Below are positions 16,042 through 23,615 of a DNA stretch of 48,883 nt, piece by piece. A program made the translations under genes and the position numbers. The notes under the pieces were generated by a model. It worked only from the letters and a program-made list of their open reading frames with translations, ran no database searches and was not told where the DNA came from. Source of the stretch: Oscillospiraceae bacterium (GTDB lineage Bacteria; Bacillota; Clostridia; Oscillospirales; Oscillospiraceae); assembly GCA_020860205.1 (NCBI GenBank), contig JAJBUU010000016.1:1-48883 (forward strand). The letters are read 5' to 3'. The number at the start of each line of letters is the position of its first letter. Positions within the stretch are counted from its first letter, which is position 1.

Positions 16042-16764
16042 TTACAGCACCTTTGCCAAAAAGCTCCGCAGGCGTTCGCACTGCGGGTCCTGGAAAAGCT
16101 GCTCCGGCGTGTTTTGCTCCATGATGACCCCGCCGTCCATGAACAGGACGCGGGTGGCGACCTCGCGGGCGAAGCCCATCTCGTGCGTGACGACGACCAT
16201 CGTCATACCCTCTGCGGCCAGCTCCTTCATCAGCTCCAGCACCTCGCCGACCATCTCAGGGTCCAAAGCGCTGGTCGGCTCGTCAAAGAGCATGAGCTTT
16301 GGCTTCATCGCCAGTGCGCGGGCGATGGCGACACGCTGTTTCTGACCGCCGGAGAGCTGCGCCGGATAGGCATCTGCCTTGTCCTCCAGCCCAATGCGCC
16401 GTAGCAGCGTCTCCGCCGTGTCCGCCGCCTCCGCCGGTTTCATCAGACCGGTCTGCACCGGGGCAAGGGTGATGTTTTTGCGGATGGTCAGGTTCGGGAA
16501 CAGATTGAAGTGCTGGAACACCATGCCCATCTGCCGCCGCATTTCGTCAATTTTCACCTTTGGGTCGGTCATTTCCACCCCGTCAAAGGTGATCGTCCCT
16601 GCGGTGGGCGTTTCCAGGAGGTTCAGGCAGCGCAGAAAGGTGCTTTTTCCGGAACCGGAGGGTCCGATCACGACGACCTTTTCTCCCGGCGCGATGTGCT
16701 CGCTGATGTTGTTCAGCACCAGATGATCTCCAAAGGACTTGGAGAGGTTTTTAATGTCTATCAC
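16042..16764 (-). CDS. Polar amino-acid ABC transporter, ATP-binding protein
   Basis: The 240-residue ATPase drives amino-acid uptake at the inner face of the membrane. It has the Walker A motif GPSGSGKST at about residue 34, signature LSGGQKQR near 138, Walker [15 protein letters not shown] and the switch His in [10 protein letters not shown]. The sequence is of the GlnQ/HisP type. Its start overlaps the permease gene end by 14 bp. The substrate cannot be read from this subunit. Confidence 0.93.
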   Translation of the reverse strand: MIDIKNLSKSFGDHLVLNNISEHIAPGEKVVVIGPSGSGKSTFLRCLNLLETPTAGTITFDGVEMTDPKVKIDEMRRQMGMVFQHFNLFPNLTIRKNITLAPVQTGLMKPAEAADTAETLLRRIGLEDKADAYPAQLSGGQKQRVAIARALAMKPKLMLFDEPTSALDPEMVGEVLELMKELAAEGMTMVVVTHEMGFAREVATRVLFMDGGVIMEQNTPEQLFQDPQCERLRSFLAKVL

Positions 16765-17518
16765 TTTTCCGCAGACTCCTTTCCAGACGGCCCAGCAGCC
16801 ATGTAAAGAGCATGACCATCACCAGATAGACCGCCGCTGCACCCAGCAGCGGATACATTGCCTCATAAGTGCGGCTGATGATGCCCTGCGCGGCATAAAT
16901 CAGCTCCTGTCCGCCGATGACGGTGATGAGCGAGGTATCCTTGAGCAGGACGATGAACTCATTGCCCAGCGCGGGCAGGATGGCCTTGACCGCCTGCGGG
17001 ATGATAACAAAGCGCATAACGGTGAAATAATTCATGCCAAGACTGCGCCCCGCTTCCATCTGTCCAACATCCACGGACATCAGACCGCCGCGGATGATTT
17101 CCGCCACATAAGCGCCGGAGTTCAGGCCCAGACCGAATGCGCCGATCAGCGTAAAATTGCGGCTGTTGACAAAGATAACAAAGCTGAAAATCAAAAGCTG
17201 CACCATGACCGGCGTGCCGCGGATGATGGTGGTGTAAATCTTGCAGATGAAGTTCAGAACGCCCAGCAAAATGTTGCGGTGACCGGGGCGCTGCTGGTCG
17301 TGCGCCGTGCGCACCAGCGCGACGAGCACACCCAGCACCACGCCGATGACCAGCGCCAGCGCCGTCACCCAAAGGACGGTACCGGCGCCGCTGAGATAGA
17401 GCTTCCAACGTTCCGCGTCAATGAACGCCTGATAAAATTTGACAAAAAACGTTTGCCATCCGCTGAGTGTTTCACCCGCGGCCATCGCCGCTTTCCAAGC
17501 GGTATAGAGTTCCGCCAT
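16751..17518 (-). CDS. Polar amino-acid ABC transporter, permease
   Basis: The 255-residue membrane protein has several hydrophobic segments and the ATPase-docking loop [21 protein letters not shown] near residue 165 of the HisM/GlnP permease family. The ATG at 17518 is preferred; an earlier in-frame ATG adds only Arg/Asn-rich residues. It lies 188 bp downstream of the binding-protein gene and overlaps the ATPase gene. Confidence 0.92.
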   Translation of the reverse strand: MAELYTAWKAAMAAGETLSGWQTFFVKFYQAFIDAERWKLYLSGAGTVLWVTALALVIGVVLGVLVALVRTAHDQQRPGHRNILLGVLNFICKIYTTIIRGTPVMVQLLIFSFVIFVNSRNFTLIGAFGLGLNSGAYVAEIIRGGLMSVDVGQMEAGRSLGMNYFTVMRFVIIPQAVKAILPALGNEFIVLLKDTSLITVIGGQELIYAAQGIISRTYEAMYPLLGAAAVYLVMVMLFTWLLGRLERSLRKSDRH

Positions 17519-17706
17519 AAACGCGCCCCTCTTTCTGTTCTTGTTTCTGTTTTGGCTCCGCCGCACCGTGCGGCGGTGTCGTTATGCAGGATGATCGGGT
17601 CAGCATCTGCCGCCGGAAATGCGCAAAAGGGGCGGCTGGAAACCGTCCCTTTGCGCGTTTCTTTGCAGAGTCAGCCGCCGCTGAGAGCTGTGCGGCGGAA
17701 AAAGCG

Positions 17707-18543
17707 TCAATCTGAGATATAGCGGCTGATAATCTCGTCCACAGTTCCGTCTGCAATCAGCGCGGAGAGCGCGGCATTGACAGCATCCAGCAGCGCGGTG
17801 TTGGTCTTATCTACGCCGAAGGCATAGCTCTCCACAGCGTACTCGGTATCCAGAATCATCAGACCGGGATTCTCCGCCACATATGCCCTTGCTACGGAAT
17901 CATCCAGCACGGCGCAGTCCACCTGCCCGTTCAGCACGGCCTGAATGACCAGCGTATAAGTATCATAGCCGATCACATGGTCAGAGCCATAGTCGTCCTC
18001 CGTGTAGATGAAGCCGGTGGTGCCGCGCTGGGTACCGATGAGCTGGTCGCCCAGATTATCGAGCGTCACATCCGAGCCTTCCGGCACGACGATGACCTGC
18101 ACGGCGGTGGTGTAGCTGTCGGTAAAGTTCATCGTGGCTTTGCGCTCATCCGTGATCGATACGCCGGAAACGACCATGTCGCTCTTGCCCTGCTGCACCG
18201 CCAGCAGCGCGCTGTCAAAGTCCATATCGTCGATTTGCAGTTCCAGACCCAGTTGCTCCGCAATCAGGTTCATGATGTCCACCTCGATACCGACGATATT
18301 GCCGGAATCGTCCAGAGACTCATAGGGCGGGAAGTCCGCGCTCATGGAGATGGTCAGCTTGCCCTCGTTGATGGTGGTCAGCCCGGCGGCTTCCGCCGCG
18401 TCGGACGCGCTGGTCACGTTCGCATCCACAACATCGGATGCGGACGTGCTGTTGCTGCCGGAGCTGCCGCAGGCGGTCAGCGCCAGAACCATCGTCAGCG
18501 CAAGCGCAGCGCAGAGCAGTGATTTCAGTTTTTTCAGTTTCAT
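17707..18543 (-). CDS. Polar amino-acid ABC transporter, substrate-binding lipoprotein
   Basis: The 278-residue protein starts MKLKKLKSLLCAALALTMVL, has a lipobox (LTAC) and then a family 3 solute-binding domain with FPPYESLDDSGNIVGIEVDI and GTQRGTTGFIYTEDD. It captures the amino acid outside the cell. The ATG at 18543 follows GGAGG. It is first in the three-gene operon. A cluster of TGAATA half-sites at its promoter hints at arginine-type control, but the substrate is unproved. Confidence 0.92.
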   Translation of the reverse strand: MKLKKLKSLLCAALALTMVLALTACGSSGSNSTSASDVVDANVTSASDAAEAAGLTTINEGKLTISMSADFPPYESLDDSGNIVGIEVDIMNLIAEQLGLELQIDDMDFDSALLAVQQGKSDMVVSGVSITDERKATMNFTDSYTTAVQVIVVPEGSDVTLDNLGDQLIGTQRGTTGFIYTEDDYGSDHVIGYDTYTLVIQAVLNGQVDCAVLDDSVARAYVAENPGLMILDTEYAVESYAFGVDKTNTALLDAVNAALSALIADGTVDEIISRYISD

Positions 18544-18726
18544 CGTGGTTTGTCCTCCTCTTATTTCACCGGATCGAAACCCCGCATTCAGATTGGAAAG
18601 TTGTCGGAACGGCGGCGGGAGACTCCGCCCGTGCGACCCCCATCCACTGTGAACGCAGGCTTCAGGCGACACCGCATCATTCGGCAAACCGCCGCAGCTC
18701 TGATTATGCAGTATCGCTTTCGGGTC

Positions 18727-18780
18727 ATTTTACACGGTTTTGCATGAATATTCAAGGACTTATTCACTTTGAAATGAATA
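18727..18780 (-). promoter_or_regulatory. Promoter with ArgR-like TGAATA boxes
   Basis: On the minus strand TTGAAT (18750-18755) and TAAAAT (18727-18732) are 17 bp apart. The palindrome TGAATATTCA (18745-18754) overlaps the -35 box, and TATTCA (18761-18766) and TGAATA (18775-18780) form another inverted pair. TGAAT half-sites are the core of arginine-repressor operators, so arginine control is plausible. This is inference. Confidence 0.4.
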
Positions 18781-18794
18781 TTTCCGCAGGAAAA

Positions 18795-19229
18795 TCACAC
18801 GCCCGTGCTGCCAAATCCATTCGCTCCCCGCTGGCTCTCCGGCAGCGATTCTACCTGTGCAAATTCCAGCGTCTGGCATGGCAGAACGACCATCTGTGCG
18901 ATGCGCTCGCCGGGTGAAACGGTGCGCGGTGCGGCGCTGTCGTTATACAGCGGAACGCAGTATTCGCCGCGATAATCGCTGTCGCAGACGCCGACGCAGT
19001 TCGCGGGACGCAGCCCCTGCCGACAGGCAAGGCCGCTGCGCGCAAAAATGGCGGCAAAATATCCGTCCGGCACGGCGACGGAAAGTCCGGTCCCGATCAT
19101 CACGCAGGTCTGCGGCGGGATCTCCACCGGAGCGTCCATACAGGCGTAAAGGTCATACCCGGCGGCGCAGGCGCTTCCCGCAGTCGGAATCACTGCGTCC
19201 GGGCGCAGCTTTTTCAGCAGCAGCTCCAT
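18795..19229 (-). CDS. dut: dUTP diphosphatase (trimeric dUTPase)
   Basis: The enzyme hydrolyses dUTP to dUMP, which keeps uracil out of DNA and feeds thymidylate synthesis. All five trimeric dUTPase motifs are visible in 144 residues: AGYDLYA, ARSGLACRQGL, GVCDSDYRGE with its catalytic Asp, GERIAQMV, and the C-terminal RGANGFGSTG. It starts 12 bp after ribU, so both should be transcribed from the FMN-controlled promoter, an odd functional pairing. Confidence 0.95.
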   Translation of the reverse strand: MELLLKKLRPDAVIPTAGSACAAGYDLYACMDAPVEIPPQTCVMIGTGLSVAVPDGYFAAIFARSGLACRQGLRPANCVGVCDSDYRGEYCVPLYNDSAAPRTVSPGERIAQMVVLPCQTLEFAQVESLPESQRGANGFGSTGV

Positions 19230-19241
19230 CTGTCCGTCCTC

Positions 19242-19919
19242 TCAAATCACGCCTGCCAGCACAAGCGCAAGCAGAACGCAGGTGGCCAGCAGGACAAACG
19301 CGACCAGGTAGAGGAACGCGCGCTTGCGGCTGGACGGGACCTCCGCGCCGGTCTCGGACGGCGTGAGCAGGTGCGCACGGCGCAGCGTGTTGGACAGCGG
19401 CTTATAGAGCAGGACGGTCAGCGTGGCGTTGATGCCCGCTTTTACAACATTGAACAGCCCGATGACGGGGAGCAGCTCTGCAACAGCCGCACGGGGATAG
19501 CCCAGATAAATCGGCGTGATCAGGTAGTTCCACAGCAGCATGACCAGCGTCACCAGCACCACGCCGGAAACCAGACCCGTGACCGCGCCGCGCAGCGTGC
19601 GGCGTTTTTGGTAAATCAGTGCGGCGGGGCAGACAAAGGCGCAGGAGCTGAGTACATTCATCAGCAGTCCGATGGGGCCGGTGGAGCTGATCGTCACCAT
19701 TTCGATGAGCGAAACGACAACGGCGATGCCCGCAGCGGAAAGCGGCCCAAAGAGGAAGCCGGAAATGGCGATCATCACATCCTTCAGGTCAAAGCTGAGG
19801 AAGCCCAGCACGTTCAGGGGGATCAGCTTGGACAGATACATCACCACATAAGCAAGTGCGGTCATCAGTGCCATCAGCACCAGTTGTTTTGTGTCCAAAC
19901 GCTGTTTTGTGATACTCAT
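19242..19919 (-). CDS. ribU: Riboflavin ECF transporter substrate-binding subunit
   Basis: RibU is the membrane subunit that binds riboflavin and works with a shared ECF energising module, which is not in this window. The 225 residues contain about six hydrophobic segments and RibU-like blocks: FLSFDLKDVMIAISGFLFGP, VTISSTGPIGLLMN and NYLITPIYLG. The start follows GGAGG at 19930-19934. An FMN riboswitch and terminator precede it, which agrees with the assignment. Confidence 0.93.
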   Translation of the reverse strand: MSITKQRLDTKQLVLMALMTALAYVVMYLSKLIPLNVLGFLSFDLKDVMIAISGFLFGPLSAAGIAVVVSLIEMVTISSTGPIGLLMNVLSSCAFVCPAALIYQKRRTLRGAVTGLVSGVVLVTLVMLLWNYLITPIYLGYPRAAVAELLPVIGLFNVVKAGINATLTVLLYKPLSNTLRRAHLLTPSETGAEVPSSRKRAFLYLVAFVLLATCVLLALVLAGVI

Positions 19920-19938
19920 GAGATTTTTACCTCCACAT

Positions 19939-19970
19939 AAAAAAATGCCCGAACGGATAAAATCCTTCGG
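19939..19970 (-). terminator. Terminator of the FMN riboswitch
   Basis: On the minus strand CCGAAGGAT pairs with ATCCGTTCGG (one extra base) and is followed by GCATTTTTTT, ahead of the ribU ribosome site. Confidence 0.7.
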
Positions 19971-20028
19971 ACAGCTCTGTGCAGAAACAGCGCGCTTCCA
20001 TCATAAAAAAGCCGCAGCTTCTGAGAAG

Positions 20029-20150
20029 CATCTTCTTTCATCCTGACTTTTAACAGTCGGTACCGGAATCGCACCGGTTCAGCATACCTTTGACAGCACG
20101 CGCGCGGACTTTCACCGCCGATCGGGAATTTCACCCTGCCCTGAAGATTT
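20029..20150 (-). promoter_or_regulatory. FMN riboswitch (RFN element)
   Basis: On the minus strand the conserved blocks appear in order: ATCTTCAGGGCAGGGTGAAA, GATCGGCGGTGAAAGTCCGC, GGTGCGATTCCGGTACCGAC and AGTCAGGATGAAAGAAGAT. High FMN should terminate transcription before ribU and dut. Confidence 0.96.
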
Positions 20151-20172
20151 TCCTCTATTCGGTTGTACTTCC

Positions 20173-20200
20173 AGTATAGCAGGATATTTTGAAAATGCAA
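20173..20200 (-). promoter_or_regulatory. Promoter of the ribU-dut transcript
   Basis: TTGCAT (minus strand, 20195-20200) and TATACT (20173-20178) are 16 bp apart, just upstream of the FMN aptamer. Confidence 0.55.
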
Positions 20201-20224
20201 GCCTTTTTTTCAATGCGATGCAGG

Positions 20225-20418
20225 GTGACAGCATTTACTTTACTTCGCACGCTTCTGAAAATGAAATACAGGTGAATTTTTACCTGTTCCGGCTGACCGC
20301 AATGTGCAGGAGAGGGCCGGGTTTCGCTCCTGCGGGAGCGACCTGCTTTCGCTGCGCGGCGAAAGCAGGTCGCTCACCCCGATTTATGCGGCGCTGCCTT
20401 ATGAATAAATGCTGTCGC
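20225..20418. repeat. Interspersed MITE-like element C (both ends present)
   Basis: The left end GTGACAGCATTTA and the right end TAAATGCTGTCGC are inverted copies. Inside are ACTTCGCACGCTTCTG, GTTCCGGCTGACCGCAATGT, a palindrome at 20321-20342 with TTTCGCTCCTGCGGGAGCGA, a second hairpin with stem CTGCTTTCGC / GCGAAAGCAG, and CCGATTTATGCGGCGCTGCC. No coding frame is evident. Elements A, B and D share these parts. Confidence 0.65.
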
Positions 20419-20487
20419 CTTACAAGGCGATATTGCACAAATGCGTCGGTGTCGGCGTGCAGAGGAGTCTCGCTCCGAAAGATTTGC

Positions 20488-20517
20488 TTGACAATCCGTA
20501 AAATTCCGGAGTAAAAT
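20488..20517 (+). promoter_or_regulatory. Promoter of the MATE gene
   Basis: TTGACA (20488-20493) and TAAAAT (20512-20517) are 18 bp apart, about 45 bp upstream of the start codon. Confidence 0.5.
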
Positions 20518-20561
20518 ACATATAAGCTATATGTACTTGCGGGGAAAGGAGTACGGCGAAC

Positions 20562-21962
20562 ATGGCGGAAACAGCAAAAAAACGCCCTGCGATGGGGACG
20601 GATTTTACCAGCGGGGCGGTCATGCCGCTACTGCTGCGCTTTTTTCTCCCGTTCCTGCTGGCGAACCTGCTGAACAGCCTTTACAATACGATAGACACGA
20701 TGATTATCGGCCAGTTTGTGGGCAGCAGCGGCATCGTGGCCGTCAGTCTGGGCGGCAAAATGCTGAACCTGTTCACCAATATCGGCCTGGCGCTGGCGGG
20801 CGGCGGACAGATCCTGATTTCGCAGCTGCTCGGCGCGAAGCGGCGCGGCGAGCTGAACAGCACCATAGGAACGCTGTTCAGCGAAATGATGGCGCTCTCC
20901 GTTTTGTTCGCCGTGGCAACGCTGCTGCTCTCCCGCAATATCATCACATGGCTGAACACGCAGGACGAGGCCTTTGACGGTGCGCTGGCTTATCTGCGCA
21001 TCACCTGCATCGGCCTGCCGCTGCTCTTTGGCTATAATGCGGTCAGCTCCGTTTTGCGCGGCATGGGGGACAGTACCCGCCCGCTGATTTTCATTGCCAT
21101 TGCCGCCGCGTTCAACCTTGTGGGCGACGTGGTATTCATCGTCTGCTTTGGGCTTGGCGTGGCAGGAACCGCGCTCGCAACCGTGCTGGGCCAGGGGCTT
21201 TCACTGGTGTTTTCCATTGTCTTTCTCTATCGCCGCCGCGCCCGCTTTGGCTTTGATTTCCGCCTGCGCAGCTTCGCCATCGACTGGCGCAAGCTGTGGA
21301 TCATGTGCCGTCTGGGCTTTCCGGCGGCGTTGCGCTCCTTCTGCATCACCGGAACGCAGCTTGTCATGATGGGCTATGTCAATCTGTTCGGGTTGGCGGC
21401 AGCGGCGGCCTATTCCATCGGAGACAAGATTTACCATCTGGCGAATATCTTTGCTACTTCCGTGATGCAGGCGGGCGGCAGCATGATCGCACAGAACTTC
21501 GGCGCGGGAAAACCGGAACGGGTGCAGCGCATCGTGCGCTGCTCGTTTGCGCTGACGCTTGCGGCAGCCGTAGTGCTGTCCGTTCCGTCGCTGCTGTTCC
21601 CGGAGGCGTTTTTCGGTCTGTTTGACCACAGCGCCGATGTGCTGGTCTATGCGCAGGCGTTCATGGCGATCAGCAGCTTGATTTATTTCCTGTCCGCTGC
21701 GGTGTCCAGCTATGAGGCGGTCATGCAGGGAACCGGGAACGCGATGCTGAGCATGATCGGCGGGATACTGGACGGTGTGGTTCTGCGCGTAGGACTGAGC
21801 TTTGTCTTTGCGTATGGTCTTGGGCTCGGCGTGATTGGGTTCTTTCTGGCCGATGCGCTCTCGCGCCTTGCGCCGCTGGTTCTCGGCGGGGTCTATTACC
21901 ACTCCGGCGCATGGAAACGGCGCAAAACGCTGGTTTCCCAGTCCGACGGTGAAACGGAATGA
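20562..21962 (+). CDS. MATE-family multidrug/toxin exporter
   Basis: The 466-residue protein has two similar halves of about six hydrophobic segments each, as in MATE antiporters. Family blocks are LPFLLANLLNSLYNTIDTMI near residue 30, SSVLRGMGDSTRPLIF near 165 and YEAVMQGTGNAMLSMIGG near 390 in the second half. It would expel organic cations or other small molecules in exchange for Na+ or H+. The ATG follows AAAGGAG. It stands alone between its own promoter and a hairpin; no regulator gene is adjacent. Substrate unknown. Confidence 0.92.
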   Translation: MAETAKKRPAMGTDFTSGAVMPLLLRFFLPFLLANLLNSLYNTIDTMIIGQFVGSSGIVAVSLGGKMLNLFTNIGLALAGGGQILISQLLGAKRRGELNSTIGTLFSEMMALSVLFAVATLLLSRNIITWLNTQDEAFDGALAYLRITCIGLPLLFGYNAVSSVLRGMGDSTRPLIFIAIAAAFNLVGDVVFIVCFGLGVAGTALATVLGQGLSLVFSIVFLYRRRARFGFDFRLRSFAIDWRKLWIMCRLGFPAALRSFCITGTQLVMMGYVNLFGLAAAAAYSIGDKIYHLANIFATSVMQAGGSMIAQNFGAGKPERVQRIVRCSFALTLAAAVVLSVPSLLFPEAFFGLFDHSADVLVYAQAFMAISSLIYFLSAAVSSYEAVMQGTGNAMLSMIGGILDGVVLRVGLSFVFAYGLGLGVIGFFLADALSRLAPLVLGGVYYHSGAWKRRKTLVSQSDGETE

Positions 21963-22035
21963 CGCGCGCCGCAACCTGAAAATCCCGCGCCATCCCGCTT
22001 TGGGCGGGAACCACCTGATATGCAAAACAAAACGC

Positions 22036-22074
22036 GAAGCCGCAGCGACTGTGATTTACAGTCGCTGCGGCTTC
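22036..22074. terminator. Bidirectional terminator between the MATE and SLH genes
   Basis: GAAGCCGCAGCGACTGT pairs perfectly with ACAGTCGCTGCGGCTTC over 17 bp. On the minus strand it is followed by GTTTTGTTTTG. Confidence 0.75.
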
Positions 22075-22170
22075 AGGCTTTTGCAGGTTCCGGCTGCTTT
22101 GACGCGGCCGTTTTGTACAAATACAGATATTGCCCGGCATAATTGTCCTTTGCCGGTCTGATCCGCCGCA

Positions 22171-23508
22171 TTATGCCAGCGCGCGGTAAAGGAAGGTCAC
22201 GATTTGTCCGCGTGTGCAGGTTTCGGACGGAGAGAACGTGGTCGTTGTTGTGCCGGTGGTAATACCGGATTCCACCGCCCATGCGACCGCATCGGCATAA
22301 GTATCTGTGGAAGATATATCTGAAAATCCGGATTCCGTCGCCACAGTCGGGCTGCCCGCCAGACGATAAAGATATTCCACCACCGTCGCGCGGGTGCAGG
22401 GCGCATCCGGACGGAACGTGCCGCTGCTCAGGTCGATGCCCTGTTCACTCGCCCACTGAACCGCGTCCGCATAGTAGACGCCTGCCTCCACGTCGCTGAA
22501 CGCGCCGGAGCCTGCCGGAGCGGGGGAACCGTTGGCGCGCCAGAGAAATGTGATGATCTGTCCGCGTGTGCAGGTTTCGGACGGGGAAAACGTGGTCGTT
22601 GTTGTGCCGGTGGTGATACCCTGTTCCAGCGCCCATGCAACGGGAGTATAGCAGTAGTCTGAAGCGTCTACGTCAAGAAAAGCGGCGGCGGAGCTTTCGC
22701 CCGCTGCGTCGGCATAGTGGAGCGTGGCGGAGGTCAGCGTGGCATTGTTTTTTCCGATTTCGATTGCGTCCCAGTCCGCTTTGTCGCCGCCATAATAAAC
22801 ATCGGTCAGACTGCTGCAATATCCAAGTGCGGCTTCTCCGATACTGACCACGCTGACAGGAATCGTCACACTGACCAGCGCGCTGCAGCCGTAGAACGCC
22901 TCATAGCCGATGTAGGCCACGCCCTCCGGAATGGTCACATCGGTCAGATTGCTGTGATAATAAAAGGTGTAATCCGCAATGCCGACCGTTCCGGCTTTGA
23001 CCTCATACGCATCGGTTATGTCCTCGTTTGCACGAATCAGCCAGTGGTCGAGATAGAGCGCATCGCCATCCCAATTCGCACTGTCGTTTGCGTAAGCGGT
23101 TCCGGAAAATGCGCCGCTGCCGATGCTGGTAACAGTGTCTGCAATCGTAATGACCGCCAGACTGCTGCAATTATAAAAAGAATATTCGCCGATGCCTGTA
23201 ACGCCTTCCGGTATCGTAATGCCTGTCAGCGCGGTGCAGCCGGAGAAGGCTTCTTTTCCGATGCTCGTCACGCCGGATTCAATGGTAACGGATGTGATTT
23301 CGGCCTGCACCGCGTACCACGGCGTGTTCCCGGCGCTGTAATCGTTCATCTCCCCCTTGCCGCTGATGGTCAGCACACCGTCATTGTACGTCCAAACTGC
23401 ATTCTCCCCGCAGGTACCGCTGGTTTCGTCATCCGCCAAAGCGCATGGGGCAAGTGATGCGACCAGACAGAATGCAAGCAGGAAAGCCAGAATTTTGCTG
23501 CATTTCAT
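22171..23508 (-). CDS. Surface protein with BspA-type leucine-rich repeats and three SLH domains
   Basis: The 445-residue protein begins with a signal peptide ending ALADDETSG. Residues 40-255 hold repeats of the pattern TSIGKEAFSGCTALTGITIP, the BspA/TpLRR-like repeats of secreted clostridial proteins. The C-terminal 180 residues are three SLH domains that would anchor it to the cell-wall polymer. The first and third SLH domains share an almost identical block (ITTGTTTTTFSPSETCTRGQ), also nearly identical in DNA (22199-22290 and 22553-22640), which points to a recent duplication. The ligand is unknown. The gene stands alone on the minus strand. Confidence 0.9.
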   Translation of the reverse strand: MKCSKILAFLLAFCLVASLAPCALADDETSGTCGENAVWTYNDGVLTISGKGEMNDYSAGNTPWYAVQAEITSVTIESGVTSIGKEAFSGCTALTGITIPEGVTGIGEYSFYNCSSLAVITIADTVTSIGSGAFSGTAYANDSANWDGDALYLDHWLIRANEDITDAYEVKAGTVGIADYTFYYHSNLTDVTIPEGVAYIGYEAFYGCSALVSVTIPVSVVSIGEAALGYCSSLTDVYYGGDKADWDAIEIGKNNATLTSATLHYADAAGESSAAAFLDVDASDYCYTPVAWALEQGITTGTTTTTFSPSETCTRGQIITFLWRANGSPAPAGSGAFSDVEAGVYYADAVQWASEQGIDLSSGTFRPDAPCTRATVVEYLYRLAGSPTVATESGFSDISSTDTYADAVAWAVESGITTGTTTTTFSPSETCTRGQIVTFLYRALA

Positions 23509-23558
23509 GATTTCTGCTCCTTTGTTTGTTTATTTTGTTGGTTTTCGCTTTATTTATC

Positions 23559-23601
23559 AAAAAAATGACCGCGCGGCTCCGCATCCGGCGCTGCGCGGTC
23601 A
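23559..23601 (-). terminator. Rho-independent terminator of pckG
   Basis: On the minus strand TGACCGCGC pairs with GCGCGGTCA and is followed by a run of seven T. Confidence 0.75.
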
Positions 23602-23615
23602 GGCGTTCGCCCGGT

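Noticed and set aside
15828-16404. Small plus-strand genes between rpmH and the ABC ATPase
   Set aside because: The frames overlap the ATPase gene on the other strand or the palindrome at 15912 and have no ribosome site.
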